Below are positions 11,101-25,173 of a stretch of 64,000 nt of DNA, one piece after another. Position numbers and translations under genes: made by a program. The notes under the pieces were generated by a model. That model did no database searches, was not told where the DNA came from, and saw only the letters and a program-made list of their open reading frames with translations. Source of the DNA: Dama dama (Eukaryota; Chordata; Mammalia; Artiodactyla; Cervidae); the NCBI RefSeq assembly GCF_033118175.1, contig NC_083691.1, positions 56,634,001-56,698,000 of the forward strand, in the 5' to 3' direction. Within the stretch, counting starts at the first letter, position 1. The number at the start of each line of letters is the position of its first letter.

Positions 11101-14100
11101 TTCCCCCGACAACACAAATTCATTCTCTAAGTCTGAAAGTTTGAAAAGAAAGTTATTTTAGAACAAATTACTGTCAGCTGGGCTTTTTTGAAAATTAAAC
11201 CAGCTATGAGCTTCTTCAGGTCCAGCAGAGAGGGCAGGGTTTTCAGCACATGTAATTCTATGTGGACCCAGGGGAACCACCAGAATTAACCATGGCATAT
11301 GCACAAATACATGTGTGGCCTTAATCTGGTAACAGCTGGGAGGTAGGTGGTGGGATATAAATGATGCTATAAATGGAAATAATTTAATAAAGGGATTAGA
11401 GAAATTCCTGAACAGATAGTTCAGAAAATGAGTGAGTAACTGTGAAAGTATTCAGCTTACAGTCTTCAACATTTGCATTTGATGTTAAGGATAACCACAG
11501 AGTAGATTTAGACATATATCTTTAATTTGGCACTTTAATTCATCTGCGGAGGTCAGACGTGTTGATATGTCACATGACCCATAGTGAGCTGTGTTGCTAA
11601 ACTTTATTAACTAATCCTTAAATGCAGAAGTTTGGGGATAATAGCCTCTTAAGCATAGATTAGGTCAAATGCCAAGTTGTCCCCCAAACAATGTCACCTT
11701 CTCTCATTTGCATCTGAAGATGTGTTCTGAGTCTGGGAAGAGGGGTTTAGTAGAGTGTGGGAGGTGCATCCAGGTCTGAGTGAGGTGTGTGAGCCTTGTC
11801 CTGGGAGCTACGGCAGAGAAAATCTTGAAAGTTGCTATTTTAATCAAAGAAATGTTAAAAATCTCTAGGTCTGGTCTAGGGATGTAGCACCACCTAACTT
11901 CTGCTAAGGCAAATAACTGTACAAACGTCAATCCCTTAAGGATTTACCTGGGCCATTTAAAAAACAAGATTAGGGGGCTTCCCTGGTGGCTCAGTGGTGA
12001 AGAATCCACCTGCTGGTACAGGAGATACAGGGTTTGATCCCTGATCCGGGAAGATCCCACATGCTGTGGAGCAACAAAGCCCAAATGCCACAACTACTGA
12101 GGTCTAGAGCCCATGTACAACACTACTGAAGCCCACTCGCCTAGAGCCCATGCACTGCAACAAGAGAAGGCACTGCAATGAGAAGGCTATACACTAGAGA
12201 ATATCCCCCATCACAACTAGAGAAAAACCCGAGCAGCAACAAAGACCCAGCAAAGGCAAAAACAAACAAATAAATAATTTAAAAAATGACATTGGGTAGA
12301 TGCCGTAGTAAGAGAAACTGAGTGTCCCAACTCTGGCCGTGTTTCTCCTCTCTGCAGAAGCCTCCACTGGACCATTCTCTACCCTCCCCTCCCCATCCCC
12401 GCCCCCCCACCCCCACCCGCCACCTGCAGAATAAGGTATTACCACTGAAAGATGCATTCTAGGTCCCCCACAGTCCAGTCATTTTTCCAACATTATTTCC
12501 CAGTAATGTGATCTTGTCAAACAGTTCCTCCTGTCTCCTAGACACACCTGCCCTAAACTGCTTCCCCCATGGAAGCCCTTGACTCATGCTAGTGCCTCTC
12601 CGTGGCAGAAGCACTTGACCTTCTATGTTCTATGTATAACTCAGCTCATCTTCAGATGGTCAGAACCATGCCTCCCTGCCTCCCTGGTGATGGCCTTCCC
12701 AGATTCCACCTTCCTTGACTTTGAATCCTGCAGCAGGATTCCTGGGGGGCATGCCTCACCTTCCTTATATGTGTTTATGCCCCAGCCCAAACTGGGGACT
12801 GCTTCAAGGCAAAGTCTGTATCTTCTTTATCTGTCAGCTAGCTCAAGGCAAGGCACATAATAGATGCTCAATAAAAGCTTTTTAATAAACTTAGAACTTT
12901 TAATTTACTTTTAAAAATGGAACTATAGTAAAAAATAGAAATAAAACAAAAAATGCAAAAATTGAAGTATTTTTAATTTACAATATCATGTTAGTTTCAA
13001 GAGTACAACACACTGATTCAGTATTTTTATAGATTATACCCCATCTAAAGTTATTACAAAACACTTGCTATGTTTCCCTGTGTTGTATCCTTATAGCTTA
13101 TTTCCTTACAGCTTATTTATTTTATACATAGTAGTTTGTATTTCTTTTTTTAAAAAATATGTCTTTACAGAAGGAAGTGGTAGGATCATGGAATCATTAT
13201 CAACGATGAGACTTTTTTTTTTTTAAACAATACCTTCTTTTTAAAAATTTTCTTTATTTTTTTATCTTTTGGCTGCATGTGGGATCTTAGTTCCCCAACC
13301 AGGGATTGAAACTGCATCCCCCAGCATTGGAAGCACAGAGTCTTAACCACTTGACTGCGAGGGAAATCCCAGTAGTTTGTGTCTCTTAATCCCGTACCTC
13401 TATCACGACCCTTCCACCTTTCCTCTCCCCACTAGTAACCACTAGTTTGTTCTCTATATCTGTGAGTCTGTTTCTGTTTTTGTTATACTCATCTGTTGAT
13501 TTTATTTTTTAGATTCCACATATACGTGATAACAAACATTACTTATCTTTCTATTTCTGACTTATTTCACTAAGCATAATGCCCTCCAGGTCCATCCACA
13601 TTGTTGTAAATGATGCCCAATAAAAACTTGTGAAAGAAGAAAGATGGGAAGGAACAAGGAAGAAAGAAGGAGTTCAAAATATTGTAAAGTTCTCTGGGTA
13701 CTTGAGGGATGCGATGTTCTTTTTTAAAATTAATTATTTTAATTGGAGGATAATTATTTTACAATATTGTGATGGTTTTTGCCATACATCAACATGAATT
13801 GGCCATAGGTATATATGTGTCTACCCCTCCAACCTGAAACCCCCTCCCAGATGTGATGTTCTTTAAGACAGATGCCCTCCCCCGCAATTTTTGAGGGGAG
13901 ACCTCCTCTCAGGCTACAAGTTTTTAGGTAGCCCAGGAAGCCAGAACAGTTAGTCCAGTCCTCTCTGGCTGTGTTTTTAGAGGGCTCCTCTACCTTGCAG
14001 GCGCCTTCTATTTGCATTTATCTGTCCAGGAACCGGTTATTTCCATACAAGGAGCTGAGCAGCAGCTGCCTTTCCATCCCTCTTGACTCTGACAGATGAT

Positions 14101-17100
14101 ACAACCCAGGGCTGCAGAGGAAAGAGCGAGCAGGGACCCGATGGCTGGGGCAGGGCACACTCAGGGCTGTATACAGAGCAGGTAGGTTTGGGAGCTTCCT
14201 CTGCCTTCTGTGCTGGGAACAGTGTCAGGCACCAGGGACCCCTATGGGAATAATATCCCTGGGAAGACAGTGATGACCTATACACTAAAGGGTTGTTGCG
14301 AAGGTTTAACGAAAGAGAATTGCTTAAAAATATCTCTGAAAATTGCAAAGCACTGTGTAAATGGGACTCTTGTGGGGACTGAAAAAATGAGACTAAGGAG
14401 GGGAAATGTGGCTTGGTGAAGGTCATCCGCTAAGCTGGCTGGCAGAAGCAGTCTTTCTCCTGGAATCTAAGACATGGTTTTAAGCGGGAGAGGGATAAGC
14501 TGGGAATGTGGGATTAACAGGTACACACTACTATATATAAAATAGATAAACAACAAGGACCTACTATACAGCACAGGGGACTATATTCAATATATTGTAA
14601 TAACCTATAATGGAAAAGAATCTGATAAAGGATATATATATGTATAACTGAATCACATTACTGTATGTCTGAAACATTGTAAATCAACTATACTTCAATA
14701 AAATAGTCAGAAAGTGGTCTTAGAACTTTATTTATTTAATTAAAGTACAGTTGATCTGTGGTATTATATGTCACAAGTGTACAATGTAGTGATTCACAAA
14801 TTTTAAAGATTATACTCCATTTATAGCTATGACAAAATATCAGCTATATTCCCTGTGTTGTACAGTATATTCTTGTAGCTTTTTTTTCCCCAAAATTTAA
14901 AAATTGTAGAATGGAATTTAAAACAGATTGGGGGCCTGAAGACAATGATTTGGTGGTTAACATTTGGGACCCACCATGAGCTCACTAGAAGACTGATCAT
15001 GTTTTCTTCTCATGAATTGTAATTAAACATTTATTATAACAAAGTGATTGTAAAGATTCTGATGAGATAAAATGAAGGCAAGATATTGTGAACTGGTGGC
15101 TGAATTGAGTTAAGGCCTGATAAAGGATTATATACATTGTTGCAAAGGTCTCTCCATCACCCAGTATGGGGTGAGGTCTATACTGTAGTATCTTGGGGCT
15201 CTGTCCCTAGCCTTCTCCTGGTCCAAGTAGTGGTAGTGGCATAGTAATTAATGGGCTGCAATTCTGTGCAATTGCAAGTAATTCTACACTTCCTCTCTCG
15301 CTGGGAAAACTTCAGGGAATACAAGGGAGTGAGGAAGACATTACAATGGGAATAACCTAACCTGTAAGTAAGCACTAACCTTTCAAACCCTTGAGCACTT
15401 TATGATTCATTACCGGCATTGCACTTCACAGCAGATGGGGCAGAGCAGTTTGTGGAGTTGGCCACCCATCGCTTCCAATTTCTCTCTGAGCCAAGAGAAC
15501 ACATCACATAACACTGGTGACATCAGTAACTCTGTCCTTCTTACTCTTGCCAAACACGCAGAACTATGACATAAATGTGTAGATGTCATTTTGGGTAAAA
15601 CAGGTCATGTCCCATTATACTGTAGATAATTATGACTTTTTTATTCTTTGGGGCAACGGACAGTCTATTTCAACAATGAGAAGGGCACGTGACACAGAAT
15701 GCTCTCTCCCAGGCCATGGTGCTAATGACCTGTGACTTTCAGCGAGAGGACTATGAGGAATTTCCACCCACTCCCTTGGCTTAGAAGACTTCCCTGGGTC
15801 CTAAAGGGGAACTCCTATGTCGTGATCCAGGAACACCCTGTGTCCCTCCTGTTAAAATGCTGCTCATGTTGCCTGGTAACCCCAGGTTCAATTGTTCCTC
15901 CAGCAACTTGTGATATTCCCAATGCCTAACGCATACAGGTCGTAAATCTATACTTACTGAATTAAACTGAAGGGTTTATTGCAGAGTTCAACAGTGCCCC
16001 CTTCATTAGTTTCACTGAAAAATATCTGCCAAAAGAATAGTTCCAGGGCTTCCTTGGTGGCTCAGTGGTGAAGAATCCACCTGCCAATGCAGGAGACATG
16101 GGTTTAATCCCTGATCTGGGAAGATCCCTCATGCTGTGGAGCAACAAATCCCGAGCACCACAGCTACTGAGTCTGTGCTCTAGAGTCTGTGCTCTAGACC
16201 CACGACTACTGGAGCCCTAGAGCCTGTGCTCTGCAACAAGAGAAGCCACCGCAATGAGAAGCCCTGGGACTGCAACTAAGGAGTAGCCCCTGCTTGCTGC
16301 CACTAGAGAAAACCCTCGCAGCAAGGACGACCCAGAAGAGCCAAAACTAAATAAATAAAATTGTAAAAAAGAATGGTTACAGCTGGAAGGGACCTTTGGA
16401 AACCCAAGCCCCTCATTTTGAAAGGTGGGACTCTGAAGCTGAGAAAGACAAGGACAGCCCACTGAGCCCATACCCAAACGTGTCTCCCAACAGCCAGTGT
16501 GGTGCCCGGTGGTCACAGTTTTCTCCCTCTATTTCCAGCCTTGTGAATGTTGTGTGCCACACCTGCTTCAAGAGGCAGGAGAAGCTCCACCGATGCGGGC
16601 AGTGCAAGTTTGCCCACTACTGTGACCGCACCTGCCAGAAGGATGCTTGGCTGAACCACAAGAACGAATGTTCGGCCATCAAGAGATATGGCAAGGTGCC
16701 CAACGAGAACATCAGGTCAGAGCTGGGCCCTGGGGTGGGGCTTTGGATTCCCAAACGTCAGGTGAGGAGTGGGGTGGCAGTGGGGGCACCACGCCTCGGT
16801 CCGAGCAAGCTGGGCTAAGAGCAAATCAGGAGAAAGCCCCAAGGAGACTATGATTGCTTCTTCTGTGCCCTCCCTTGGTCTGGGCTGTGCTTAGTCACTC
16901 AATTGTGTCTGGCTCTTTGCGACTCCGTGGGCTATAGCCTGCTAGGCTTCTCTGTCCACAGGGATTCTCCAGGTGAGAATACTGGTGTCGGTTGCCATGC
17001 CCTCCTCCAGGGGCTCTTCCCAACCCAGGGATCGAACCCAAGTCTCCCACATTGCGAGTGGATTCTTTACCGTCTGAACCATCAGGGAAGTCCCACCACA

Positions 17101-20100
17101 CTTGGTCTGGGAAACCCATTTATGAGGGAATCTCCACTGGGTGGAGCTGGCTGCAGACTTGTTCTGTGTGGCTCCTCAATGTTAAATTTTAAAAAATTGA
17201 TCCGAATATCATATAATATGGCTTATACGGGGAATCTAAAAACAAAAAAAGTCCAAATGAACATATTTACCAAAGAGAAATTGAGTCACAGATGTAGAGA
17301 ACAAAGTTATGGTTAGCAACTGAAACTAACACAACGTTGTAAATCAAGTATACTCTAATAAAAATTAATTAAAAACTGACCTGCGGTGTCAAAAAATTAG
17401 GAAGTTGCACATTAAAAAATTCAGATTTCTGGCTTCTCTTAAAAAAATGTGAAGATGTGGCAAAATGAGAGTGCAATAGCAACTAACCTCTTTAAAAAAA
17501 AATAGAACTTCTCAAATTATCACAGCTCCACTCATCCCCATGGTTGTACACTAGCCCTCTGGACTCATTACACCTGAAAGGCATTTGCATTTGCAAAAAT
17601 CTCTGCACCAATACCTTAATTCCAGAGCTACCAAGTCCAGGAGGCTCCGCCAGGGTAGGACCTGATGCTAGATTGCAGGTAGGTGCTTAGGCAGCCGGCA
17701 ATGGAGAGTGGAGGAGATGGGGATGGTGGTGCTGGAGCATTTGAACTGAGCTTTTTACTGTGAAGTTAAAGCCCAGACTGGAATCATCATATCCTGGTAA
17801 CTTATGGGAAACTGCAAAATGAAATTGCTTAGTCAGCCTCCCCACCCCCTGTCCCCCTTAGTTCCATCTGTTGAAATCTTACTTCTTCTTTTCCCCCATT
17901 CCTTCTTTTTGTAATTTCATGTGAAATTTTATTTATTTATAAATTTCCCCCTTATTGAGGTGTAATTAAGTCATAAGATATTGATATTTAAAATGTACAT
18001 TGTGTTGATTTGTTATACATGTATATTGTGAAAGATCCATTTATCCGTGGTCACCCAAGACAAGCTTTCTAAGCGAGTGCCCCGCAGGTTCAGAATGCCA
18101 CCACCAATCTGGAGTGGTGGGCCTCTTTCTTTGGTCTCCTCCTGCCTTCTGTAAAGGGAGGACAGCACTCTGGAGGTTAGCATGGCAGGGAATGTGTATT
18201 ACCCTCACATTGGAGAGGTTCAGAGAGGGCAAGCAACTTGCCCAGAGTCACACAGTAAGAAGTGGAGTCATCAGACTTCTTCTAGTGCTCATCTCAGTTA
18301 GCTGCAGGGTCAGGAGAGACACAGGTGACTGGACCTCACTGTGTCCCCTGACCCCTCTCATGGTTTCCCAGACCCACACAATATGGCTTGTGCTTCCGTT
18401 TTCACCTTTATTCACTTTCCTCTCCTTGCTTCCTAGCTCCAGCACCTTGCTGTTTCTCCACGCCCCCCCCCCCCACCCCCACCCTGCTTCTTTTTACTGG
18501 ACCCTGCAGCATGTGGGATCTTAGCTCCCCAACCAGGGACTGAACCCATGTCCCCTGTTGTGGAAGTTCAGTCTTAACCACTGGACCACTAGGGAAGTCC
18601 CCACTTTGCTGCTTCTAATCATGCCAAGCTCTCTCTCTCTCTAGGGCCATTGTACTCGCTGCTCTTTCCCCATCTGCACAGGGCTGGCTCCTGTTCACTC
18701 CACTGGCAGCCCCGTGTGCCTCCTCCAGCCTCCCCTGAGCACCTTGGCTTCCCCTCCCCCTCCCCCTCAGGTCACCGTTTGATTTTGGGCACAGCACTTA
18801 ACACTAGTTTAGATTATCTTTTCAACTTAGGTCTCCCAGACTCTAAGAGGGCTTCCCTAGTAGTTCAGTCAGTAAAGAATCCACCTGCAATGCAGGAGAC
18901 GTGAGTTTGATCCCTGGGTGGGGAAGATCCCCTGGAGAAGGAAATGGCAACCCACGCCAGTATTCTTGCCTGGGAAATCCCATAGACAAGAGGAGTCTGG
19001 CGGGCTACAGTCCATGGGATCGCAAGAGTCAGACAGGACTTCGTGACTAAACTACCAACCACCATTCTAAGACGCTTCATGACACAAGACATTCCATCCA
19101 TCTAATTCAGAACTGTTATCCTGAGCCCGACACCACGCCGGGCGGCAGGAGGCACTCCGCAAGTGGTTGTAGAAAGAAGGATCGCAGCAAGGCCTCACTC
19201 ACTCTGCCCTTCCGCACAGGCTGGCTGCACGCATCATGTGGCGGGTGGAGAGAGAGGGCAGCGGGCTCACCGAGGGCTGCCTGGTCTCCGTGGACGACCT
19301 GCAGAACCACGTGGAGCACTTCGGGGAGGAGGAGCAGAAGGAGCTGCGGCTGGACGTGGACACGTTCCTGCAGTACTGGCCGCCGCAGAGCCAGCAGTTC
19401 AGCATGCAGTACATCTCCCACATCTTCGGCGTGGTGCGTAAGAGTTCGCCCAACGTGGGGGTGGGGTGGGGTAGAGGTGGGCTGCCAGGTCAGAGAGGAG
19501 GGGGAGGGACTTCCCTCGTGGTCCAGAGGTCAACACTTCCCCTTCCGACGCAGGGGGTGCAGGTTCAATCCCTAGTTGTGGAGCTAAGACCACACATGAC
19601 AAAAACAAAACAAAACAAAACAGAGGCAGTGTTGTAGCAAATTCAATAAACACTTTAAAAATTATCTGCATCAAAAGAGAAAGGGTGGACTGGGGAGGCC
19701 AAGAAAAGCTCTGGAGCACGAAGGAGGCCTTAGATGGGGAGCTCTCACTCAGTTTTCTTTCTGGTCTTGCTTTACTATGAGATCATTCCTGTGGGGTCTG
19801 AAATCAACATCCCACACGAAAGCTACTCTTTATCTCCCACCGCATATTTGGATGATGATTGACTTTCTTGTTCATCTGCACTTCCTATACGTTCTCTACT
19901 CCACACTGAAAATGAAGACCCAGGGGGACTTCCCTGGTGGTCCAGAGCTTGAGACTTTGTCTTTCAATGCAGGGGGCATGGGTTCCATCCGTGATCAGGG
20001 AGCTAAGACCCCCACATGTCTCATGGCCAAAAAACCAGAGCAACAGAAGCAATATTGTGATAAATTCAATAAAGACTAAACATGGTCCACCACCGCTCCC

Positions 20101-20517
20101 CCGCCAAAATCTTGAAAGAAAAGAAAATGAAGATCCAATCACTATTTCTTCTTGCCGATGAGGCACTTTGGAAATAAGTTTCTTCCTTTCTCCAGATTTA
20201 ATGGGCTGATCATGGGAACCCAGGGAGAGGAGAGGAGGGGCTTTCTGGAGGGCGCTGTCTTGGCCGCAAATCCAGGCCTCCTGAAGCCATGAGGGAGGAG
20301 GGGATGGGAGCCCAGTGGGTCAGCAGACTCAGGCTGTGGGCTCTGGGGGCTTGTCTCCCATCTGGCAGGCTGAGTGCCTCCTGGGCTGCTGGTGAGTGGG
20401 CTGAGGAGGGAGTTCTTGTAATAAAATAGTATGATCATACTCAGCACCTCTGAGTCCTCCCCATGTACCAGTGCTTCTGTAGTATAGTTTTCCAGAGAAA
20501 TAGAACCACAAGGGTGC

Positions 20518-20548
<31 letters not shown>

Positions 20549-23500
20549 TGTGTGTGTTGTGTGTAGAAAGAGAGAGCTCGAGTGAGAAAGAGATTTAATG
20601 AACTGTCTTTTGTGATTGTAGGGGCTGCTGGTAGGCCAGCAGCCTGAAGACCCAAAAAGAAGAACTGTGTTTCAAGTACAAAGGCAGTTTGCTGAAAGAA
20701 TTCCTTCTTACTTGGGGAATCAGTCTGGCTTTATGAAGGTCTTCGACTTATTATATGAGGCCCACTTCCATTGTGCAGGCTAACCTGCTTTACTCTAAGT
20801 CTCACAATTTAAATGTTCACCTCATCCAAAGAAAACCTTTTAGAAACATACAGAATCATGTTTAACCAAATATGTGGTCACCACAGCCCAGCCAAATTGA
20901 CATAAAATTAACCATCCCAGTGTCCCAGATATTATTTTATTATTGTACGCAATCTCTGCAACACAAGAGGAAGTTTGTGGCTTTTTCTGGCACTGCTGTG
21001 TAGCTTGTGAGATCCTATATCCCCAACCAGGGACTGAACCCCTGCCCATGCAGTGAAAGCAATGAGTCTTAATCACTGGGCCACGAGAGAATTCCCATCT
21101 TGGACTTTTTTAGAATACAGCTACCCCAGACTTTCAAGGTAATGGTGCAAATTGAGACTCTCACAAGGTACTAATCTTGAGGGTCATTTGGAATCACATA
21201 GAGATCAGGAGACTAACTGTTTTGTTTCCAAACTCTCTAAGCATTTCCAGAATGAAAACAGGTCTTCTATTTTTAAAAAACTTTTAACAGCTGGTTAGTG
21301 TTCTGCACCAAGTCTGTGTCTGGTCTGTTAGCTGACTCTCATCTTTTCTTCTGGGCAGATTAATTGCAATGGTTTCACACTCAGTGACCAGCGAGGCCTG
21401 CAGGCTGTGGGCGTGGGCGTCTTCCCCAACCTGGCCCTGGTGAACCACGACTGTTGGCCCAACTGCACTGTCATATTTAACAATGGCAAGTGAGTATGTC
21501 TTGAACTTGGGTTGGTGTGCTGGGGATGGGAAACAGTAGGATATCATATCTACACTTGACTTAAACCAAAAGTAAACTGTTGGACCTGAACCAGCATGGA
21601 TTTCATCTGGATAAAAAATTGAAATTTTATTCCAGAATAAGTGTAGAGAGGACAAATGTAATGAGGAAGGTAGCAAAGTGATTTCTGAGTCTTTGTATAT
21701 TTCTTGAGGTTGCTGAGATATGTTAAATAAACCTTTAACTACTATGTAATTTTGAACTTGAAGCCTGAGATTTTCTTTCTAGGGGTCATTGCAGAGCATC
21801 ATCGGCAGAGAAGGTACTTGTCAGGAGCATGTGTTAGTCAAGTTACCAGGAGAAATCAGAAGGCACACTCAAGGGTTACCCTAAGAGAATTTAATAAAAG
21901 GGCAATTGATAGAAGTGTAGGTAGAGCTGAAGAAACTGACAGAAGAATGGTGAGGTGTCCAGGGTCTGGGCAGCAACATGAAATCATGACCTCCTCTAGA
22001 CCTGGAGGGGTGATGGAGGAAGTGCTGTTCCTGTGGCTGATGAGAGCTGTAGCCATGGGAGGGGGCCCTTTGTCCCCCAGCCCAACAGCTCAGCTGTGCC
22101 TGTAGGGAAACCAGGCACAGCTGGAACTGTGGTCAGGCAGAGAGGGAGCCAAGAGACTAAACACCCCAATTTCTCTCTCCTCCCACCTTCTTATCTCCTC
22201 CCATTGGCTAAACCAGAAGCCAGAAGACCAAGGAATCTGGTGATGAAAACTTCAGAGGTCAGCCTCTCCCCCAGGAAGGCACAGATCAGGGGACCGAAGG
22301 GCAGAGAACAGAATTTGGGGTGGGGTGCAAATGGAGAAGCGTCAGAAAACATGATGAACCCAGGTTGTCCGTGGTTCAGACTGGGGGAGCTTTGGGGATA
22401 CGAAGAAAAGTGTCACTCAGTTGGTGTCTGACTCTTTGCGACCTCATGGGCTATAGCTCACCAGGCTCCTCTATCCATAGGATTCTTCAGGCAAGAATAT
22501 TGGAGTGGGTCTTAGCCACTGCACCACCAGGGAAATCCCAGGAATGTGGGGGCCTTCCTGACCCAGGGATTGAACTTGGGTCTCCTGCATTGTAGGCAGA
22601 TTCTTTACTGTCTGAGCTACTGGGGATGAAAGGCCTAAGATATATTTCTTTTACTCTTAGAGACGAGCTCTTATGATGATGCAAGTTGACTATAAGCCAT
22701 CAACAATAACAGGTTTCCCCCCAAAGATAATGGTTTCTGGTTCTTAGCCAAGAAACAAGTGCATGCTCCAGTGGAGCCTGGACTCCGATTTCCCTTTTCC
22801 TTCCTAATTCTGGAACAAGGGCAGGCCTGACTTTTGAGCCTAGGCTTTTGAGCATTTGAGAAAGTCCCTCAAGACAGGAAAGTTTATTTTGGACTCAGAT
22901 GACAATCTTTTTCTGGTATATTTGTGTTTCCCTTCCTAAACATCTTGGCGTTCCTGGCCTGGACCTCATGGAATCCTCCCCAGAGGGACTGGTGTCTGGA
23001 GTTACCCTGGTAGGCAGAGAGGATCAAATTCACAAGTGGGGCTGGTCTTTCTGGGTACCACTCCCATAAGTGGTGATGACCCAGTGCCTTTCTTGTCACT
23101 ACCACAGAAACCTGGGGGCCCTTTCTTCAGATCATCACCAGTGTCTGCTCTGGCTTTGATGCATCCACTAATTTTGAACAGGCACATGGTACCTGAGCTT
23201 CTTGGCTGTTGTGTGAAAGAAGGTGACTTTGCAGTAACAGTCTAGGTGCCTGCCATAGTGGAAAGAATACTGGTTGTGGTGTTAGGAGTCCAATTCTAAT
23301 CCCAGCAATTTTTACATACTACCTGTGTGACTGGTCTCCAGACACATTCAAACTCTTCCCAAGACAGACATCAAAAGAGGCCACCCTTATGCCCAAGAGG
23401 CTTGTTTAGAGGGATAATAATATGTAGCTTCCCATGTGGTTTTTTAGCACTCTACCTTATTTATGGAAAAGAATGCTTGCAGGAACATTTATTTCATTAA

Positions 23501-25134
23501 AAAAGAAATTGATGTTGTTCAGTCGCTTAGTCGTGTCCAACTCTTTGTGACACCATGGACTGCAGCACGCCAGGTTTTCCTGTCCTTTGCTATCTCCCGG
23601 AACTTGGTGAAACTCATGTCCATTGAGTCGATGATGCCATCCAACCATCTCATTCTCTGTCACCCCCTTCTCCTCTTGCCCTCAATTTTCAATTTAAAGA
23701 GAAATTAGCTAGAGTGAACCATGCAAAGATTGTTTGATTCTGCTTCTTGATGGCAATGCAGCTGGTAACTTGAAGTTGAAGCCCTATGGGTGTACCACTC
23801 AGAAGACCCTAAGGCTCTGAGGGGCTACTCCAAGCCCAATTTGCCCATGATTTGGCGTTCAAACTTGACTGGGCAACCAGGAGCATCTTTCATGAATGGT
23901 TCACATGCTTTTTTTTGCCCTGCCGTTGAAAAATATGGTAGCCCTCTACTTTTGAATTCATTGTCTTATGACAGTCTTGTTGCCAGCTTACAGATGAAAA
24001 TACCAAGGCCCAGGGTATTTGTCCAGGGCTGAGTCCTTTTGAACCCAGAACTTCTCATTCCATATCAAATGTATTTTCCATTATACCAGGCTACATCTTG
24101 GCAAGGAAGCTCAGCTAGAAGGGGTTGGGAGAGAGGTGGTCTTGCTGGCCAAAGCTTTGATGGCATAACCTGGAATGCTGTGCACTGTTGCTGGTTGTAC
24201 GGGATGAGCCAATGGTAATGATTTCCATTTGGGTGTCTGTTTTGTTTTTCAGTCATGAGGCAGTGAAATCCATGTTTCACACCCAGATGAGGTGGGTCAG
24301 TCTTTGAAAACCTCCCTGTTCTCTGACCCATCTCCCTCACTTGCCTGATTTTTGCTGGGACTGCCCCTTCCTGAGATCCCTTGGTTGCTGTCTGTCTGTA
24401 ATGCCTGTCTGCTCCCCCAAATCTCGTCTTTGCTGAATGCTGTATGTTTAATGCATTTATGTTCATCATCTTGTTCTTCACCCACCACTACCTGCTGTGC
24501 TGTGCTTTCCTTTGCTCCCTTTCTTTCTTCTGTTTTACTCCTCATTTCTTTCTCTCCTCCAATCCCAAAGTATGACAGTCCCTTCCAGTCCACATCATCT
24601 TAGAAAACCACACATGATTCCTCTAAACCCTGTTTACCATGAAATGAGGACTGTTGATATTACTGACCTACTAAAGGACTGTGTGTTTGTTCATAACCTC
24701 CAATTTCTCACTCAGACTAGTTCTAAAAATGGTATCTGTAAATGTGATGTTTTTGGTAAGTATTTATTCATGTATTCTCTTTACGGCTTCTGGGCCAACT
24801 ATGAATTAGTGGCCAGTATGATATGATAAAGCTCTTGAGTTCAAAATCTTGGCCCCATTGCCAAAGTGCTGTGGGACCTTCAGGGGAGTTACTTCACCTC
24901 TCTGGGTATCAGTATCCTCATCTGTGAAATGAGGAGGTCAATGCCCTGTAGCTGGGACATATTAGGATTCTAAGCAGAGCTGCGAGTAGGTCATTTTGCC
25001 CTTCTCTCCTTTTGCTTTTCACTCCTTCAATAACAGTCAAAAATTAGAGTGGAGATGAAAGGAAACAAGGGACTAAAGATGACAATTTTGCCGGTCTCCA
25101 TATAAGGGGTGTGTGTGTGTGTGTGTATGTATAA

Positions 25135-25173
<39 letters not shown>

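Noticed and set aside
16396..16818. 140-codon frame around SMYD1 exon 2 as a stand-alone MYND protein
   Set aside because: Only 16539-16715 matches SMYD1, and both ends are splice sites in the right phase.
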